Positions 1 to 6,519 are shown, numbered from the stretch's first letter. The stretch: 10,460 bases of DNA from Thalassiosira profunda (GCA_036939355.1 JALLAP010002226.1:1-10460), one strand, 5' to 3'. Numbers and translations: made by a program. The notes: generated from the sequence alone by a model not told the origin.

Positions 1-1
1 A

Positions 2-175
2 ATTGGCGAACGCCCGTTCAAGGGACATGCGGTATACGACGACTTTGTCAGCTCAAGGAAGGCCGACAAGGAAGCGAAAGAGGCGAAGGAGAAGGAAGAG
101 GGGTCGGAAGAGAAAGCGGAGGAGAAGGAAGAAGATGGAGGGAATGATGGGTTGGCGCCGGGGCTGGCGCTGTAG
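2..175 (+). CDS. 3' end of an unrecognised protein with a Lys/Glu-rich tail (5' partial)
   Basis: Reading from base 2, a frame stays open for 57 codons and ends at TAG 173-175. It begins IGERPFKGHAVYDDFVSS, a sequence that looks folded, and then becomes a highly charged run of Lys, Glu and Ala (KADKEAKEAKEKEE...), ending in DGGNDGLAPGLAL. I prefer this frame to the overlapping frame at 3-215 because that one gives an implausible run of Arg/Lys, whereas this one gives G/C-ending codons like those of the other genes here. The tail would be solvent-exposed and disordered or a charged helix. I do not recognise the family. The start and most of the gene lie left of the window, so length, domains and location are unknown. 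It is co-directional with the next gene, 320 bp downstream. Confidence 0.5.
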   Translation: MGERPFKGHAVYDDFVSSRKADKEAKEAKEKEEGSEEKAEEKEEDGGNDGLAPGLAL

Positions 176-495
176 AGGAAGGGGAAGGAGGAGGAGAGGG
201 CTACTGTTGTTTTAGTAAGAGTAAAGATACCGGCTTGTGGTAATGCATTTTTTCATGTAATGTGCAAGAAGTGTGAGAGGTTGGAGAAAAAGAAGAGGAG
301 CGAGAGGAGACACCTCCCAATTGTTGCAAGTCCCGATTCTGACGAACCACGTTGCCTCTCGCTCGCGCTTATTCAACAAGAGCAAACGAGCAGATCTGCA
401 CAACGGCGCTTTGACCTTTGACACGGCCGTCAAAGCAACGGCCGCGGCCCGAAGCCGAGGCGTGGATCGGCTTCGGGGAGGACTGGGAGGGGATA
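176..495. other. intergenic: 3' UTR of the partial gene and 5' region of the repeat-protein gene
   Basis: These 320 bases lie between two co-directional genes. I see no supportable gene. The apparent 256-codon frame from 273 starts at GTG and runs out of frame through the real gene. The first part is purine-rich (GGAGGAGGAGAG), followed by a short AT-rich patch near 231-262 that contains six T and a TGTAA pentamer at 256-260. TGTAA is a polyadenylation signal in green algae; its use here is only a possibility. The second half contains the TTTGAC repeats annotated separately. No tRNA-like arms are visible. Confidence 0.5.
409..435. promoter_or_regulatory. triple CTTTGAC element (two direct, one inverted) upstream of the repeat-protein gene
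   Basis: CTTTGAC occurs at 409-415 and again directly abutting at 416-422. Its reverse complement GTCAAAG occurs at 429-435, so copies two and three form an inverted repeat around a 6-bp spacer. The element lies 60 bp before the ATG at 496, in the promoter or 5' UTR. TTGAC is the core of plant W-boxes bound by WRKY factors, and paired half-sites in this arrangement would suit a dimeric factor, but no factor can be assigned. The repeat is seen directly; the regulatory role is inferred. Confidence 0.3.
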
Positions 496-2841
496 ATGAG
501 GGCCGCGCCGATGCCGCGAGGGGGGCGGACATCGCCGTCGACCGAGGAGGCATCCGTTACCTCCTCGGGTCGGCGGAATTGCAATTATCGAAGGGACCCT
601 GCCAAACTTGGCGCCCCGCGGTCGAAGGGCAGGCCCCAGCCGTTGTTCGGTGGCGGAATCAGGTTGGCGTCCTCGTCTGCCTCTGGCAGCTTTGCAGCGG
701 CCATTTCCCCGTTGCCACCGGCGAGGAGGAAGACGCATGCCAAGAAACACAAACGCATCGCCTCGAGGCCTCTGCTGGGCGCACCGACCGAAGTCAAACC
801 CACCATGAAGGCGCGCCTGTCTCCCAAACGCAAGCCCTCCAGTGGTGCACGCAATGGCTCCCTATCGAGGAGCGTGTCCAAGGCGGCCAAGAGAGTGGCC
901 TCCTTTCCCGCCAAGGTGACGAGCCGGAAGAAGCGATCCACCTCCGACTGCAATCAGGATCTGGGCATGGCACCGCCGCTCTGCAATTATGCGACGATCG
1001 GGGCTTGCAAGGCCAGCAGCAGATCTTCCAGCCCGTTGTTTGACGAGGAGGTCAAATTTGCGGCTCACCTTGAAGCAATGGAGGCTGCAAGGCAGAATGA
1101 TCCCTTGCAGAAAGGGTGCCACAACGAGACGGACGACGACGGATTCTCCCTCAGCAGTCCCTTGTGCTTCTCCCTGGGCAATGTCCTGTCTCCCAGCGGC
1201 CCATTGCACTTCAAGGAGGAAGACATCCCTGGGTTCCAAGAGTTTCAGCCCTTCCTCCGCCAACCGGACGCCAGCGGATCGTCTCTGTTTGTGAAGTGCT
1301 CCAGCCGAGCTCCCGTATCTCCCCTCGACGGGGATGGGGATGTCACGGAGGGTGGCCCTGATAACAGCTCGCCCACCCTCTGCGACCAGCTGAGGTTATC
1401 CACCGATATGAGCCCGGAGCCTGAAGACCGTCACGATGCATCTCCGAGTGCGCCCGCGCCCTTGCCCCCCTCGAAAAGGCCCGTCAACCTCTGGCATAAG
1501 GACGGAGGCACGACCGATGAAGAGATCGAGACCACGCATGACATGGATGATGATCTGTCCGGCTTCGTCTTTGACGAGCCCTCCACTCCGGATGCCAACA
1601 CCAAGGAGGCCGCCGACTCCACCCTGGCTTGGGGCTCTTTGAGTGCTATTCTCGGATCCCCTGCGCCCACCTCCGTGAAGAAGAAGAAGCGGAGGCAGCC
1701 CGTCAACCTGTGGCTGGACGACAGTGCCTCTGCTTGTGATAATCTGGAGGACATCATGTTGCCATCCCAAGACGATAACGAATTGGGTGGCAACATTCCA
1801 GACCTCGAGATAGACGAGGATGCTGACGATGATTGCAGCATCCCTTGTATGACCGAGGAGACGGCTACCGATAACGATGCCGTCCCTCAGTTGGATTGCG
1901 TCGTCCCCAACTTGGACGATGCACAAGATCTACCCCCTTTCGCCCCCACCACTCCTCAGCCGAGCAAGAAGGACGTCGCGGACTCCACGCTGGCATGGAC
2001 GGCTCTGGCCGCGATTCTGGGGTCACCAGCCCCTTCCTCGGTAGTGAAAAAGAACGCTACGAAGGCCAGGACAAACCTTTGGGAAGATGGCGAGGTGGAA
2101 AATCAGCTTCCGGAGATCGTACCGGGGCCAGAGGATGAAACCTTCGATAACGAAGACGAGTCCCTCTGTGTGCCCTCGGTTGTGCTGGAGGAGCCCATCG
2201 ACCTGGACGAGCTTCCTGAGTCTGAACATACACCTGCGAAGTCGCTGCGGCAAGAGGAGACTACCCAGAAAGAGGCTGCTGACTCTGTCCTAGCGTGGAG
2301 TGCCCTGGGTATGCTTCTCGGCTCACCGACACCCAAGGCTGTTGCCAAGAAGAGTAGGAAGCCAGCGACAAACCTTTGGGATGATGGCGAGGGTGCAAGC
2401 GAGGAGGATCTGGATGATTTGGTGCTGGGCGCTGGCGGAGACGATGCCGAAGCTGAGGGCGACGAGGACGAAGAGGAAGAGGACAGCTCCGATGACATCC
2501 CATCTCTCTCAGGAACTGTTGACGAAGATGATGACGACCACAGCATTCCGTCTCTTTCTGCAGACTCCCCTGTGACCGTTGGCGCAGCTGACCTCATTTC
2601 GGCTCATCCGAAGCTCGATTTGAGCGCCAAGAAAGAAGCTGCCGACTCTGTACTCGCGTGGAGCGCGTTGGGCATGCTTTTGGGCTCGCCGGCGCCTAAG
2701 GCCACGCAACCCCGCCGAAATAGGAGGGGGGCGCAGGACCTTTGGGGGGAGGAGGATGCTATTGTCACCAATCTGTTCAAAGCCTTTTCTCTTGACGACG
2801 ATGTCGCTGTCGAGGAGCCTCCCTGCACGAGAGGTCGCTGA
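496..2841 (+). CDS. unrecognised 781-aa acidic protein with four ADSxLAW...LGSPxP...NLW modules
   Basis: The first in-frame ATG is at 496, with A at -3; an in-frame TGA at 412-414 bounds the frame upstream, so this start is favoured unless an upstream exon exists. The stop is TGA 2839-2841. Residues 1 to about 180 are basic and Ser/Arg/Lys-rich, with clusters such as RRKTHAKKHKR and SPKRK that resemble nuclear localisation signals. From about residue 200 the protein is strongly acidic and low in complexity (runs of D/E such as EGDEDEEEED). Four modules lie at residues 370-409, 492-533, 592-632 and 713-754, starting 122, 100 and 121 residues apart, and an isolated RPVNLW half-module is near 326-335. 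Each full module has a probably helical ADSxLAWxxLxxxLGSPxP, a basic linker, then NLW (DLW in the last) with acidic residues. There is no signal peptide or membrane segment. I infer a mostly disordered multivalent scaffold, possibly nuclear. I do not recognise the family. Confidence 0.8.
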   Translation: MRAAPMPRGGRTSPSTEEASVTSSGRRNCNYRRDPAKLGAPRSKGRPQPLFGGGIRLASSSASGSFAAAISPLPPARRKTHAKKHKRIASRPLLGAPTEVKPTMKARLSPKRKPSSGARNGSLSRSVSKAAKRVASFPAKVTSRKKRSTSDCNQDLGMAPPLCNYATIGACKASSRSSSPLFDEEVKFAAHLEAMEAARQNDPLQKGCHNETDDDGFSLSSPLCFSLGNVLSPSGPLHFKEEDIPGFQEFQPFLRQPDASGSSLFVKCSSRAPVSPLDGDGDVTEGGPDNSSPTLCDQLRLSTDMSPEPEDRHDASPSAPAPLPPSKRPVNLWHKDGGTTDEEIETTHDMDDDLSGFVFDEPSTPDANTKEAADSTLAWGSLSAILGSPAPTSVKKKKRRQPVNLWLDDSASACDNLEDIMLPSQDDNELGGNIPDLEIDEDADDDCSIPCMTEETATDNDAVPQLDCVVPNLDDAQDLPPFAPTTPQPSKKDVADSTLAWTALAAILGSPAPSSVVKKNATKARTNLWEDGEVENQLPEIVPGPEDETFDNEDESLCVPSVVLEEPIDLDELPESEHTPAKSLRQEETTQKEAADSVLAWSALGMLLGSPTPKAVAKKSRKPATNLWDDGEGASEEDLDDLVLGAGGDDAEAEGDEDEEEEDSSDDIPSLSGTVDEDDDDHSIPSLSADSPVTVGAADLISAHPKLDLSAKKEAADSVLAWSALGMLLGSPAPKATQPRRNRRGAQDLWGEEDAIVTNLFKAFSLDDDVAVEEPPCTRGR
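1471..1500 (+). repeat. isolated NLW half-module
   Basis: This stretch encodes SKRPVNLWHK. It matches the C-terminal half of the four full modules (compare RQPVNLWLDD in module 1) but lacks the LAW/LGSP half. A faint LGNVLSPSGP stretch further upstream, near residues 230-239, may be a decayed LGSP half. This suggests the array once had, or is only partly using, a fifth unit. Confidence 0.55.
1603..1722 (+). repeat. coding repeat module 1
   Basis: Residues 370-409. It opens KEAADSTLAWGSL, continues to ILGSPAP, then has a strongly basic linker (KKKKRR) and ends PVNLWLDD. It differs from modules 3 and 4 in the helix (GSLSAI versus SALGML) but keeps the invariant A-D-S, L-A-W, L, L-G-S-P and N-L-W positions. 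Confidence 0.8.
1969..2094 (+). repeat. coding repeat module 2
   Basis: Residues 492-533. It opens KDVADSTLAWTAL, continues AAILGSPAP, then has a Lys/Arg-containing linker and ends TNLWEDGE. It is closest to module 1 in the helix and shares the NLWxDGE ending with module 3. Confidence 0.8.
2269..2391 (+). repeat. coding repeat module 3
   Basis: Residues 592-632. It opens KEAADSVLAWSALG, continues MLLGSPTP, then a basic linker (KKSRK), and ends TNLWDDGE. Its first 20 residues are identical to those of module 4, although many codons differ, so the two copies are not a recent DNA duplication. Confidence 0.8.
2632..2757 (+). repeat. coding repeat module 4
   Basis: Residues 713-754. It opens KEAADSVLAWSALG, continues MLLGSPAP, then an Arg-rich linker (RRNRR), and ends QDLWGEED, with Asp replacing the Asn of NLW. 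A short related-looking NLFKAFSLDDD follows near residues 759-769 and may be a last partial unit. Confidence 0.8.
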
Positions 2842-2909
2842 TTTGAGTATGATTGATTGGAAGAGAAGAACAGCTCCTGTTGCTCCAGCTAGGCCCAAGC
2901 CAGTGCGCT

Positions 2910-2923
2910 GCTCCTTGAAGAGC
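2910..2923. repeat. short hairpin GCTC-CTTGAA-GAGC
   Basis: A 4-bp stem with the loop CTTGAA, the same loop as the strong hairpin 30 bases downstream. The stem alone is too short to be convincing; it is listed because of the shared loop. Confidence 0.25.
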
Positions 2924-2943
2924 TGATCTCACGAAGACAACCA

Positions 2944-2969
2944 GGGACTGTGCCTTGAAGCACAGTCTC
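2944..2969. repeat. strong hairpin with CTTGAA loop in the convergent 3' region
   Basis: GACTGTGC (2946-2953) pairs perfectly with GCACAGTC (2960-2967) around the hexaloop CTTGAA. One G-T and one G-C pair extend the stem to ten. It lies about 100 bp past the stop of the repeat-protein gene and about 225 bp past the stop of the FG-GAP gene. It may be a 3' UTR element of the former. No U-run follows, and this is not a bacterial context, so it is not called a terminator. Confidence 0.6.
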
Positions 2970-2973
2970 GTCC

Positions 2974-2989
2974 GGTTCCATGAAGAACC
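2974..2989. repeat. hairpin GGTTC-CATGAA-GAACC
   Basis: A 5-bp stem with the loop CATGAA, one base different from the CTTGAA loops of the two hairpins just upstream. It starts 5 bases after the strong hairpin ends, so the two could stack in an RNA. Confidence 0.35.
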
Positions 2990-3194
2990 CACCGATTCGT
3001 TGATGCGAGACCTTCGCGAGATCAGTACTGTACTGGCCCAAGCCTTTTTCCACATCGCTTTCCACCACCGCCACACATCTGACAGCAACCCACGAAAGAG
3101 CACTGCTACCACAATCACTAAATGAAGAGGCAGATCTTGAAGAATGTCCTGCTATCATTTAAGCTGTAACCTAATGCGCTACCTATCAACAGCT

Positions 3195-6100
3195 CTAAGC
3201 ATCCGTGCTCCGCTTTGGTGTTTGCCCTGGCTGGTGGCTCGTCTTGTGCACCAACGCTGCCAGTGCCACTCCAATCAACAGAGTAACGACAACAATGGTG
3301 AATCCACCCGACCGGCCCGTCTCGACCACAACGCGATAGCCCCAGATTCCATCATCGCTCACGACAAGCAAATCATCAGTGCCATCCCCTGTCAGGTCTG
3401 CCAACAGTGGATGCGACGCCACACGCTGAGGGTAGGTGACGGCAGACAAGACTTTTCCGTTGGCAGGTGATATGAGCGCCGCACCATCCTCTCCCGAGAG
3501 CAAGATTGGGCGCACAGGCGATCCGGGGCGGTGCTGGTTTCTGTGAGAGGATGCCGACACTGACGTGTGCGATTCACGGACAGAGCCAAACTGTATTCTG
3601 CCAAGGAACGCCGAGGCTGAGGAGGGAGCCGACCTGCCTCCGGAATCCCACGTGGGCGTTCCATCCTTCAGGCCACCTCTCTTCCTCCAAACCTCGCGTC
3701 CATTGAAGTCGTAACGAACGACGACGCCACTGTTCATGGCGAAGACGACATCGTTTCCAAAGCCCAGCGAACCTTCGAGCAGCAATGGCGCAGCGGCACT
3801 GAGGTGCTGTGGTCTGCCGGGGTTGACCGGCCCTCCAACGCACAGTGGCGCAGTGAAGACCTCCTCGCGTGGAGGCAGGCCGCTCGTCACCAACGCGTGG
3901 CATATCACAGGTGAGTCCGGTTGAGAGCGCCACTCGCTGGCCTCCTTGGCAACTCGCTGGATCAGGCTTTGGACTCCGTTGGATTTTTGGAACGTCTCTG
4001 GGGACGTCACCACCTGCACAATGTCAACGACCCCGTCGCCGTCCATGTCAGCGTAAAGGGAATGATCCATCAGTGAAATGTGGCAGACAGGACGCCCATT
4101 TTTGAGCGACAGGACCGCCAGCCCCTCGCGTCCGTGGAAAAGGACCACGTTCGGCTTGCCCATGTGCGGGTGCCGGGATTTGTACCGCTGCTGTTTGATC
4201 AGACGCCGCGGCACCGCACGGCTCAACAGGTCCGACTGCCAGCTGCTCCGCCCGCCCTTCGCCCCTCCTCTTCTGTCGTGGCCACTACCTCCCTTGCCGC
4301 CCACAGATCGTCCGCCCTGGCCGATGTTGCCCCCCGAACCGGCCGTTCCGGCTCCCTTCGCAGTTCCACCGGGCCCACCCTTCTTTTTGTTCAGAATGTG
4401 CCGTCCCTTCTTCCCCAGGGACTTCCTCTTGCCGCCCGCGCGCTTGCCTCTGTCGAATCTGCCCACGTTGATGCTGCCAAATTCGCCGTCATCCCAGAAC
4501 TCGTGCGGAAGCGCGCCGCTCTCGTCGTCCAGCACCGACGCACGGAAGTGCGACATGCACTCCTCCGACGTCATAATATCATCACCCTCAATAAAGGCAT
4601 TCTCGTTGTCCAGATCGGGATCGAGCATGTCGGTGGTGGGCAGATGGGACCGTCGGCGCGCCGAGGAAGTAGTGTGAATAATGGGTATGGGAGGCTCGTT
4701 GCTTTTCGACTTGTCGTCGCTGTCCTTGTTCCCCTTGAGATCCCACAGCGACGTTCCCGTCATGGCATCGAGGGCGTGGAAGGACACCTTGAGCGGCTGA
4801 TTCTCCGAGTAATACCTGCCTCCTAATATGATGGCCCCGTTGTCTCCGTAGCGCTTGCCTTCTTTGGTGTCCGGCGACGAGGGCGAGGCACCACCGTAAA
4901 TAGCGCCTGATTCGAAGGCGATGCCCAGCTCCTCGAAATCGACGTTACTGGGACCGTCCGAAGTGGATTGCAGCGGAAAGACCCTCCACAGCTGCCGCAG
5001 CTCTAGCTCGGGCTTTTTGGCCTTTTGTTTCGCCCTTTTTGTTCGATGCCCGTCGCTCCCCACCGCAGGAGCAATATCGGCCGTGACGACGTGCATGCTC
5101 ACGCTGCCGTCCGACCACACGGTGGCGAACCCCGGCAGCGTCCCGAGCTTCGTCAGCGCCATTTTTGTTTCAAACTCGTCCCCCGGGGCAGCAGCATCCG
5201 CCGAAGCGGAACTGTCGCCCGGCTCGATGTGAACGTCGCACGGAGTGTCCGCATAACACGTCTCGCCCTCGCCGCATTCTGTTGAAAGTCCCCCCGGGCA
5301 GTGCTTGTGACAGCTCGCCGCGGCGTGGTGCCAATCCTTGCCGCAGAAATAGTGTCGGGTTCGATCGTAGTTGGAATGCAGCGGATCGTCTTTGGCTGGG
5401 ATGTCCGACTTTTTGCCATAACCGCCCGCGCCCGAGGTTTCCTTCTTGTGTCGTTGTCGGGACTTTTCTTCTTCTCCCAAACGCACGTGTTGGATCGGTA
5501 TTTGCAGGGGAAGGAGTTTGATGGGGTACGTGTCCGGAGAGGTTCCCCTTTGATTCATTTCTGCATGTTCGTCTCCACTGCTGGCGTCGGATGGTTTGGT
5601 GGCGTACGGCACCAGGGGCGACAGGAACAGCGTTCTTGGCGCAAACGGGCCGGCCAACGAGATGCCCTCGCCATCCTCGGTCTCGCGGCGATGCAACGGC
5701 TTGAGGTTTAGCACGCGCAATCCCCACGAGCCTTCGTCCGCCCATCCTTCCATCGCGGAGTCTTCCGTCTTGGATTCCAGCGCCTTTCGCTGCGCAAACG
5801 ACTTCTTCCGCTTCTTCGCCTCCTCCACTTCCAATTCCCTCTCCTGCGCCACCTCCCCTCGCTTCATAAAGACGGGCACCACCACCGCCTCGACGACGCC
5901 ATCCCCGTCGACATCCAATGGCACCGGCCTTGCCGTCCTCGCATTCTTTCCTTTATATCCCGGCGGATGGGATTGGAAGGGCGCATAAAACGCCAGCTCC
6001 ATCGAGGCGCCTATGCTGCTGTCACTGAAATCGATCAGGCCATTCGACGCCGCAGTATTTGATGGGTTGAACGCCAATCTCAATAGAAAGAGGCACGTGA

Positions 6101-6320
6101 AGATTGCAATAGCGTCGCGCTTGCGCAATCCCAACGTGGTGGGGGCCAGCCGGCCGTTGGCGGAGGAGGCGCCTCCCCCGTTGATCCCACCTCCTGCGGA
6201 TCCGTAGCCGTAGGGAGAGGCCGCGTAGGAGGACGCGGAGACGGTGGGGAGGGCCGCGACGGGGTACGCGCCCTCCGCATGGCCGGGCCGCCGCTCGGGC
6301 TGGGGGCTCGCGGCGTACAT
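3195..6320 (-). CDS. membrane-anchored FG-GAP / beta-propeller-like protein with a six-Cys module
   Basis: A 1041-residue frame from ATG 6320-6318 (A at -3) to TAG. A Gly/Ala/Tyr-rich N-terminal tail (1-65) precedes LRKR and a hydrophobic segment (about 70-84) that fits a signal anchor or late signal peptide. FG-GAP-type Ca-binding loops are seen at 136 (DVDGDG), 758 (DMDGDG) and 975 (DLTGDG), with PQQ-like strands near 514-528 (LDAMTGTSLWDL), 737-747 and 869-879. C326, C337, C341, C349, C355 and C361 form a compact six-cysteine module (FCGKDW...CPGG...ECGEGETCYA). A Lys/Gly-rich stretch fills about 622-692. A second membrane segment (1007-1025) and a 16-residue basic tail end the protein. 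Such architecture, as in plant DEX1, implies a lumenal or extracellular propeller for adhesion or wall and secretory functions. Ligand and exact location are unknown. It is transcribed away from the ClpS-like gene. Confidence 0.85.
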   Translation of the reverse strand: MYAASPQPERRPGHAEGAYPVAALPTVSASSYAASPYGYGSAGGGINGGGASSANGRLAPTTLGLRKRDAIAIFTCLFLLRLAFNPSNTAASNGLIDFSDSSIGASMELAFYAPFQSHPPGYKGKNARTARPVPLDVDGDGVVEAVVVPVFMKRGEVAQERELEVEEAKKRKKSFAQRKALESKTEDSAMEGWADEGSWGLRVLNLKPLHRRETEDGEGISLAGPFAPRTLFLSPLVPYATKPSDASSGDEHAEMNQRGTSPDTYPIKLLPLQIPIQHVRLGEEEKSRQRHKKETSGAGGYGKKSDIPAKDDPLHSNYDRTRHYFCGKDWHHAAASCHKHCPGGLSTECGEGETCYADTPCDVHIEPGDSSASADAAAPGDEFETKMALTKLGTLPGFATVWSDGSVSMHVVTADIAPAVGSDGHRTKRAKQKAKKPELELRQLWRVFPLQSTSDGPSNVDFEELGIAFESGAIYGGASPSSPDTKEGKRYGDNGAIILGGRYYSENQPLKVSFHALDAMTGTSLWDLKGNKDSDDKSKSNEPPIPIIHTTSSARRRSHLPTTDMLDPDLDNENAFIEGDDIMTSEECMSHFRASVLDDESGALPHEFWDDGEFGSINVGRFDRGKRAGGKRKSLGKKGRHILNKKKGGPGGTAKGAGTAGSGGNIGQGGRSVGGKGGSGHDRRGGAKGGRSSWQSDLLSRAVPRRLIKQQRYKSRHPHMGKPNVVLFHGREGLAVLSLKNGRPVCHISLMDHSLYADMDGDGVVDIVQVVTSPETFQKSNGVQSLIQRVAKEASEWRSQPDSPVICHALVTSGLPPREEVFTAPLCVGGPVNPGRPQHLSAAAPLLLEGSLGFGNDVVFAMNSGVVVRYDFNGREVWRKRGGLKDGTPTWDSGGRSAPSSASAFLGRIQFGSVRESHTSVSASSHRNQHRPGSPVRPILLSGEDGAALISPANGKVLSAVTYPQRVASHPLLADLTGDGTDDLLVVSDDGIWGYRVVVETGRSGGFTIVVVTLLIGVALAALVHKTSHQPGQTPKRSTDA

Positions 6321-6519
6321 CGTGGCGTGGGATGGGAAGGCCGCGGCTGCCTATGTACGAGGCGGACTGCACCGCCCGGATCTCGGATCTCGATCTTTGC
6401 AATGTGAGGGTGTAGGGATCGGAGGGAGGAATAGACATACAATACACACCTGTGCAGCCGCGTGGAACTTGTGAGTTGCCTTCTCCTTCATTCACCTTTT
6501 TGTTCTTGCTTCTCCAACC
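6321..6519. promoter_or_regulatory. 199-bp divergent promoter region (FG-GAP gene / ClpS-like gene)
   Basis: This is the whole interval between two divergently transcribed start codons, so it must carry both 5' UTRs and probably both promoters. Tandem GATCT units (GGATCTCGGATCTCGATCTT, 6378-6397) lie near the middle. A pyrimidine-rich tract (about 6479-6515) leads into the ATG at 6520 and may be 5' UTR or initiator. No clear TATA box is seen. A 193-codon frame on the minus strand crosses the interval but overlaps both genes and is not supported. Confidence 0.5.

Larger units (their letters stand above)
2842..3194. other. convergent intergenic region with a run of small hairpins
   Basis: These 353 bases hold the 3' ends of two genes that point at each other (stop at 2841 on +, stop at 3195 on -). 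I see no gene. Short frames on both strands lack any family resemblance, and no tRNA or box C/D snoRNA signature is visible. There is no AATAAA. The left half holds several inverted repeats: 2869-2881 (AACAG/CTGTT), 2910-2923, 2944-2969 and 2974-2989, plus a 13-bp palindrome at 3023-3035. These could be 3' UTR structures of either transcript. Confidence 0.5.

Noticed and set aside
3..215. 70-codon plus-strand frame rich in Arg and Lys
   Set aside because: It is the +1 shadow of the Lys/Glu-rich tail read from base 2. GAG/AAG-rich DNA gives Arg runs when shifted, and the apparent start is not ATG.
418..495. Upstream extension of the repeat-protein frame to 418
   Set aside because: Codon 418-420 is TTG. 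Nuclear genes normally start at ATG, and the first in-frame ATG is 496.
176..495. tRNA or other structured RNA gene in the intergenic gaps
   Set aside because: No consensus T-arm (GGTTCGA-type) with matching acceptor arms was found in this gap or at 2842-3194 and 7030-7365.
273..1043. 256-codon plus-strand frame overlapping the start of the repeat-protein gene
   Set aside because: It begins at GTG, shows no motif, and overlaps the frame that carries the conserved modules downstream.
2946..2967. Bacterial-type terminator at the strong hairpin
   Set aside because: No T-run follows on either strand, and the neighbouring genes are eukaryotic.
2777..3158. Minus-strand frames of 113 and 89 codons in the convergent gap
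   Set aside because: They have no family resemblance, overlap each other in different frames, and lie over the hairpin cluster.
4078..4826. Plus-strand frames of 199 and 248 codons inside the FG-GAP gene
   Set aside because: They are antisense to the Lys/Gly-rich insert and neighbouring sequence, giving Pro-rich products with no domain. GC-rich antisense frames are expected to be open.
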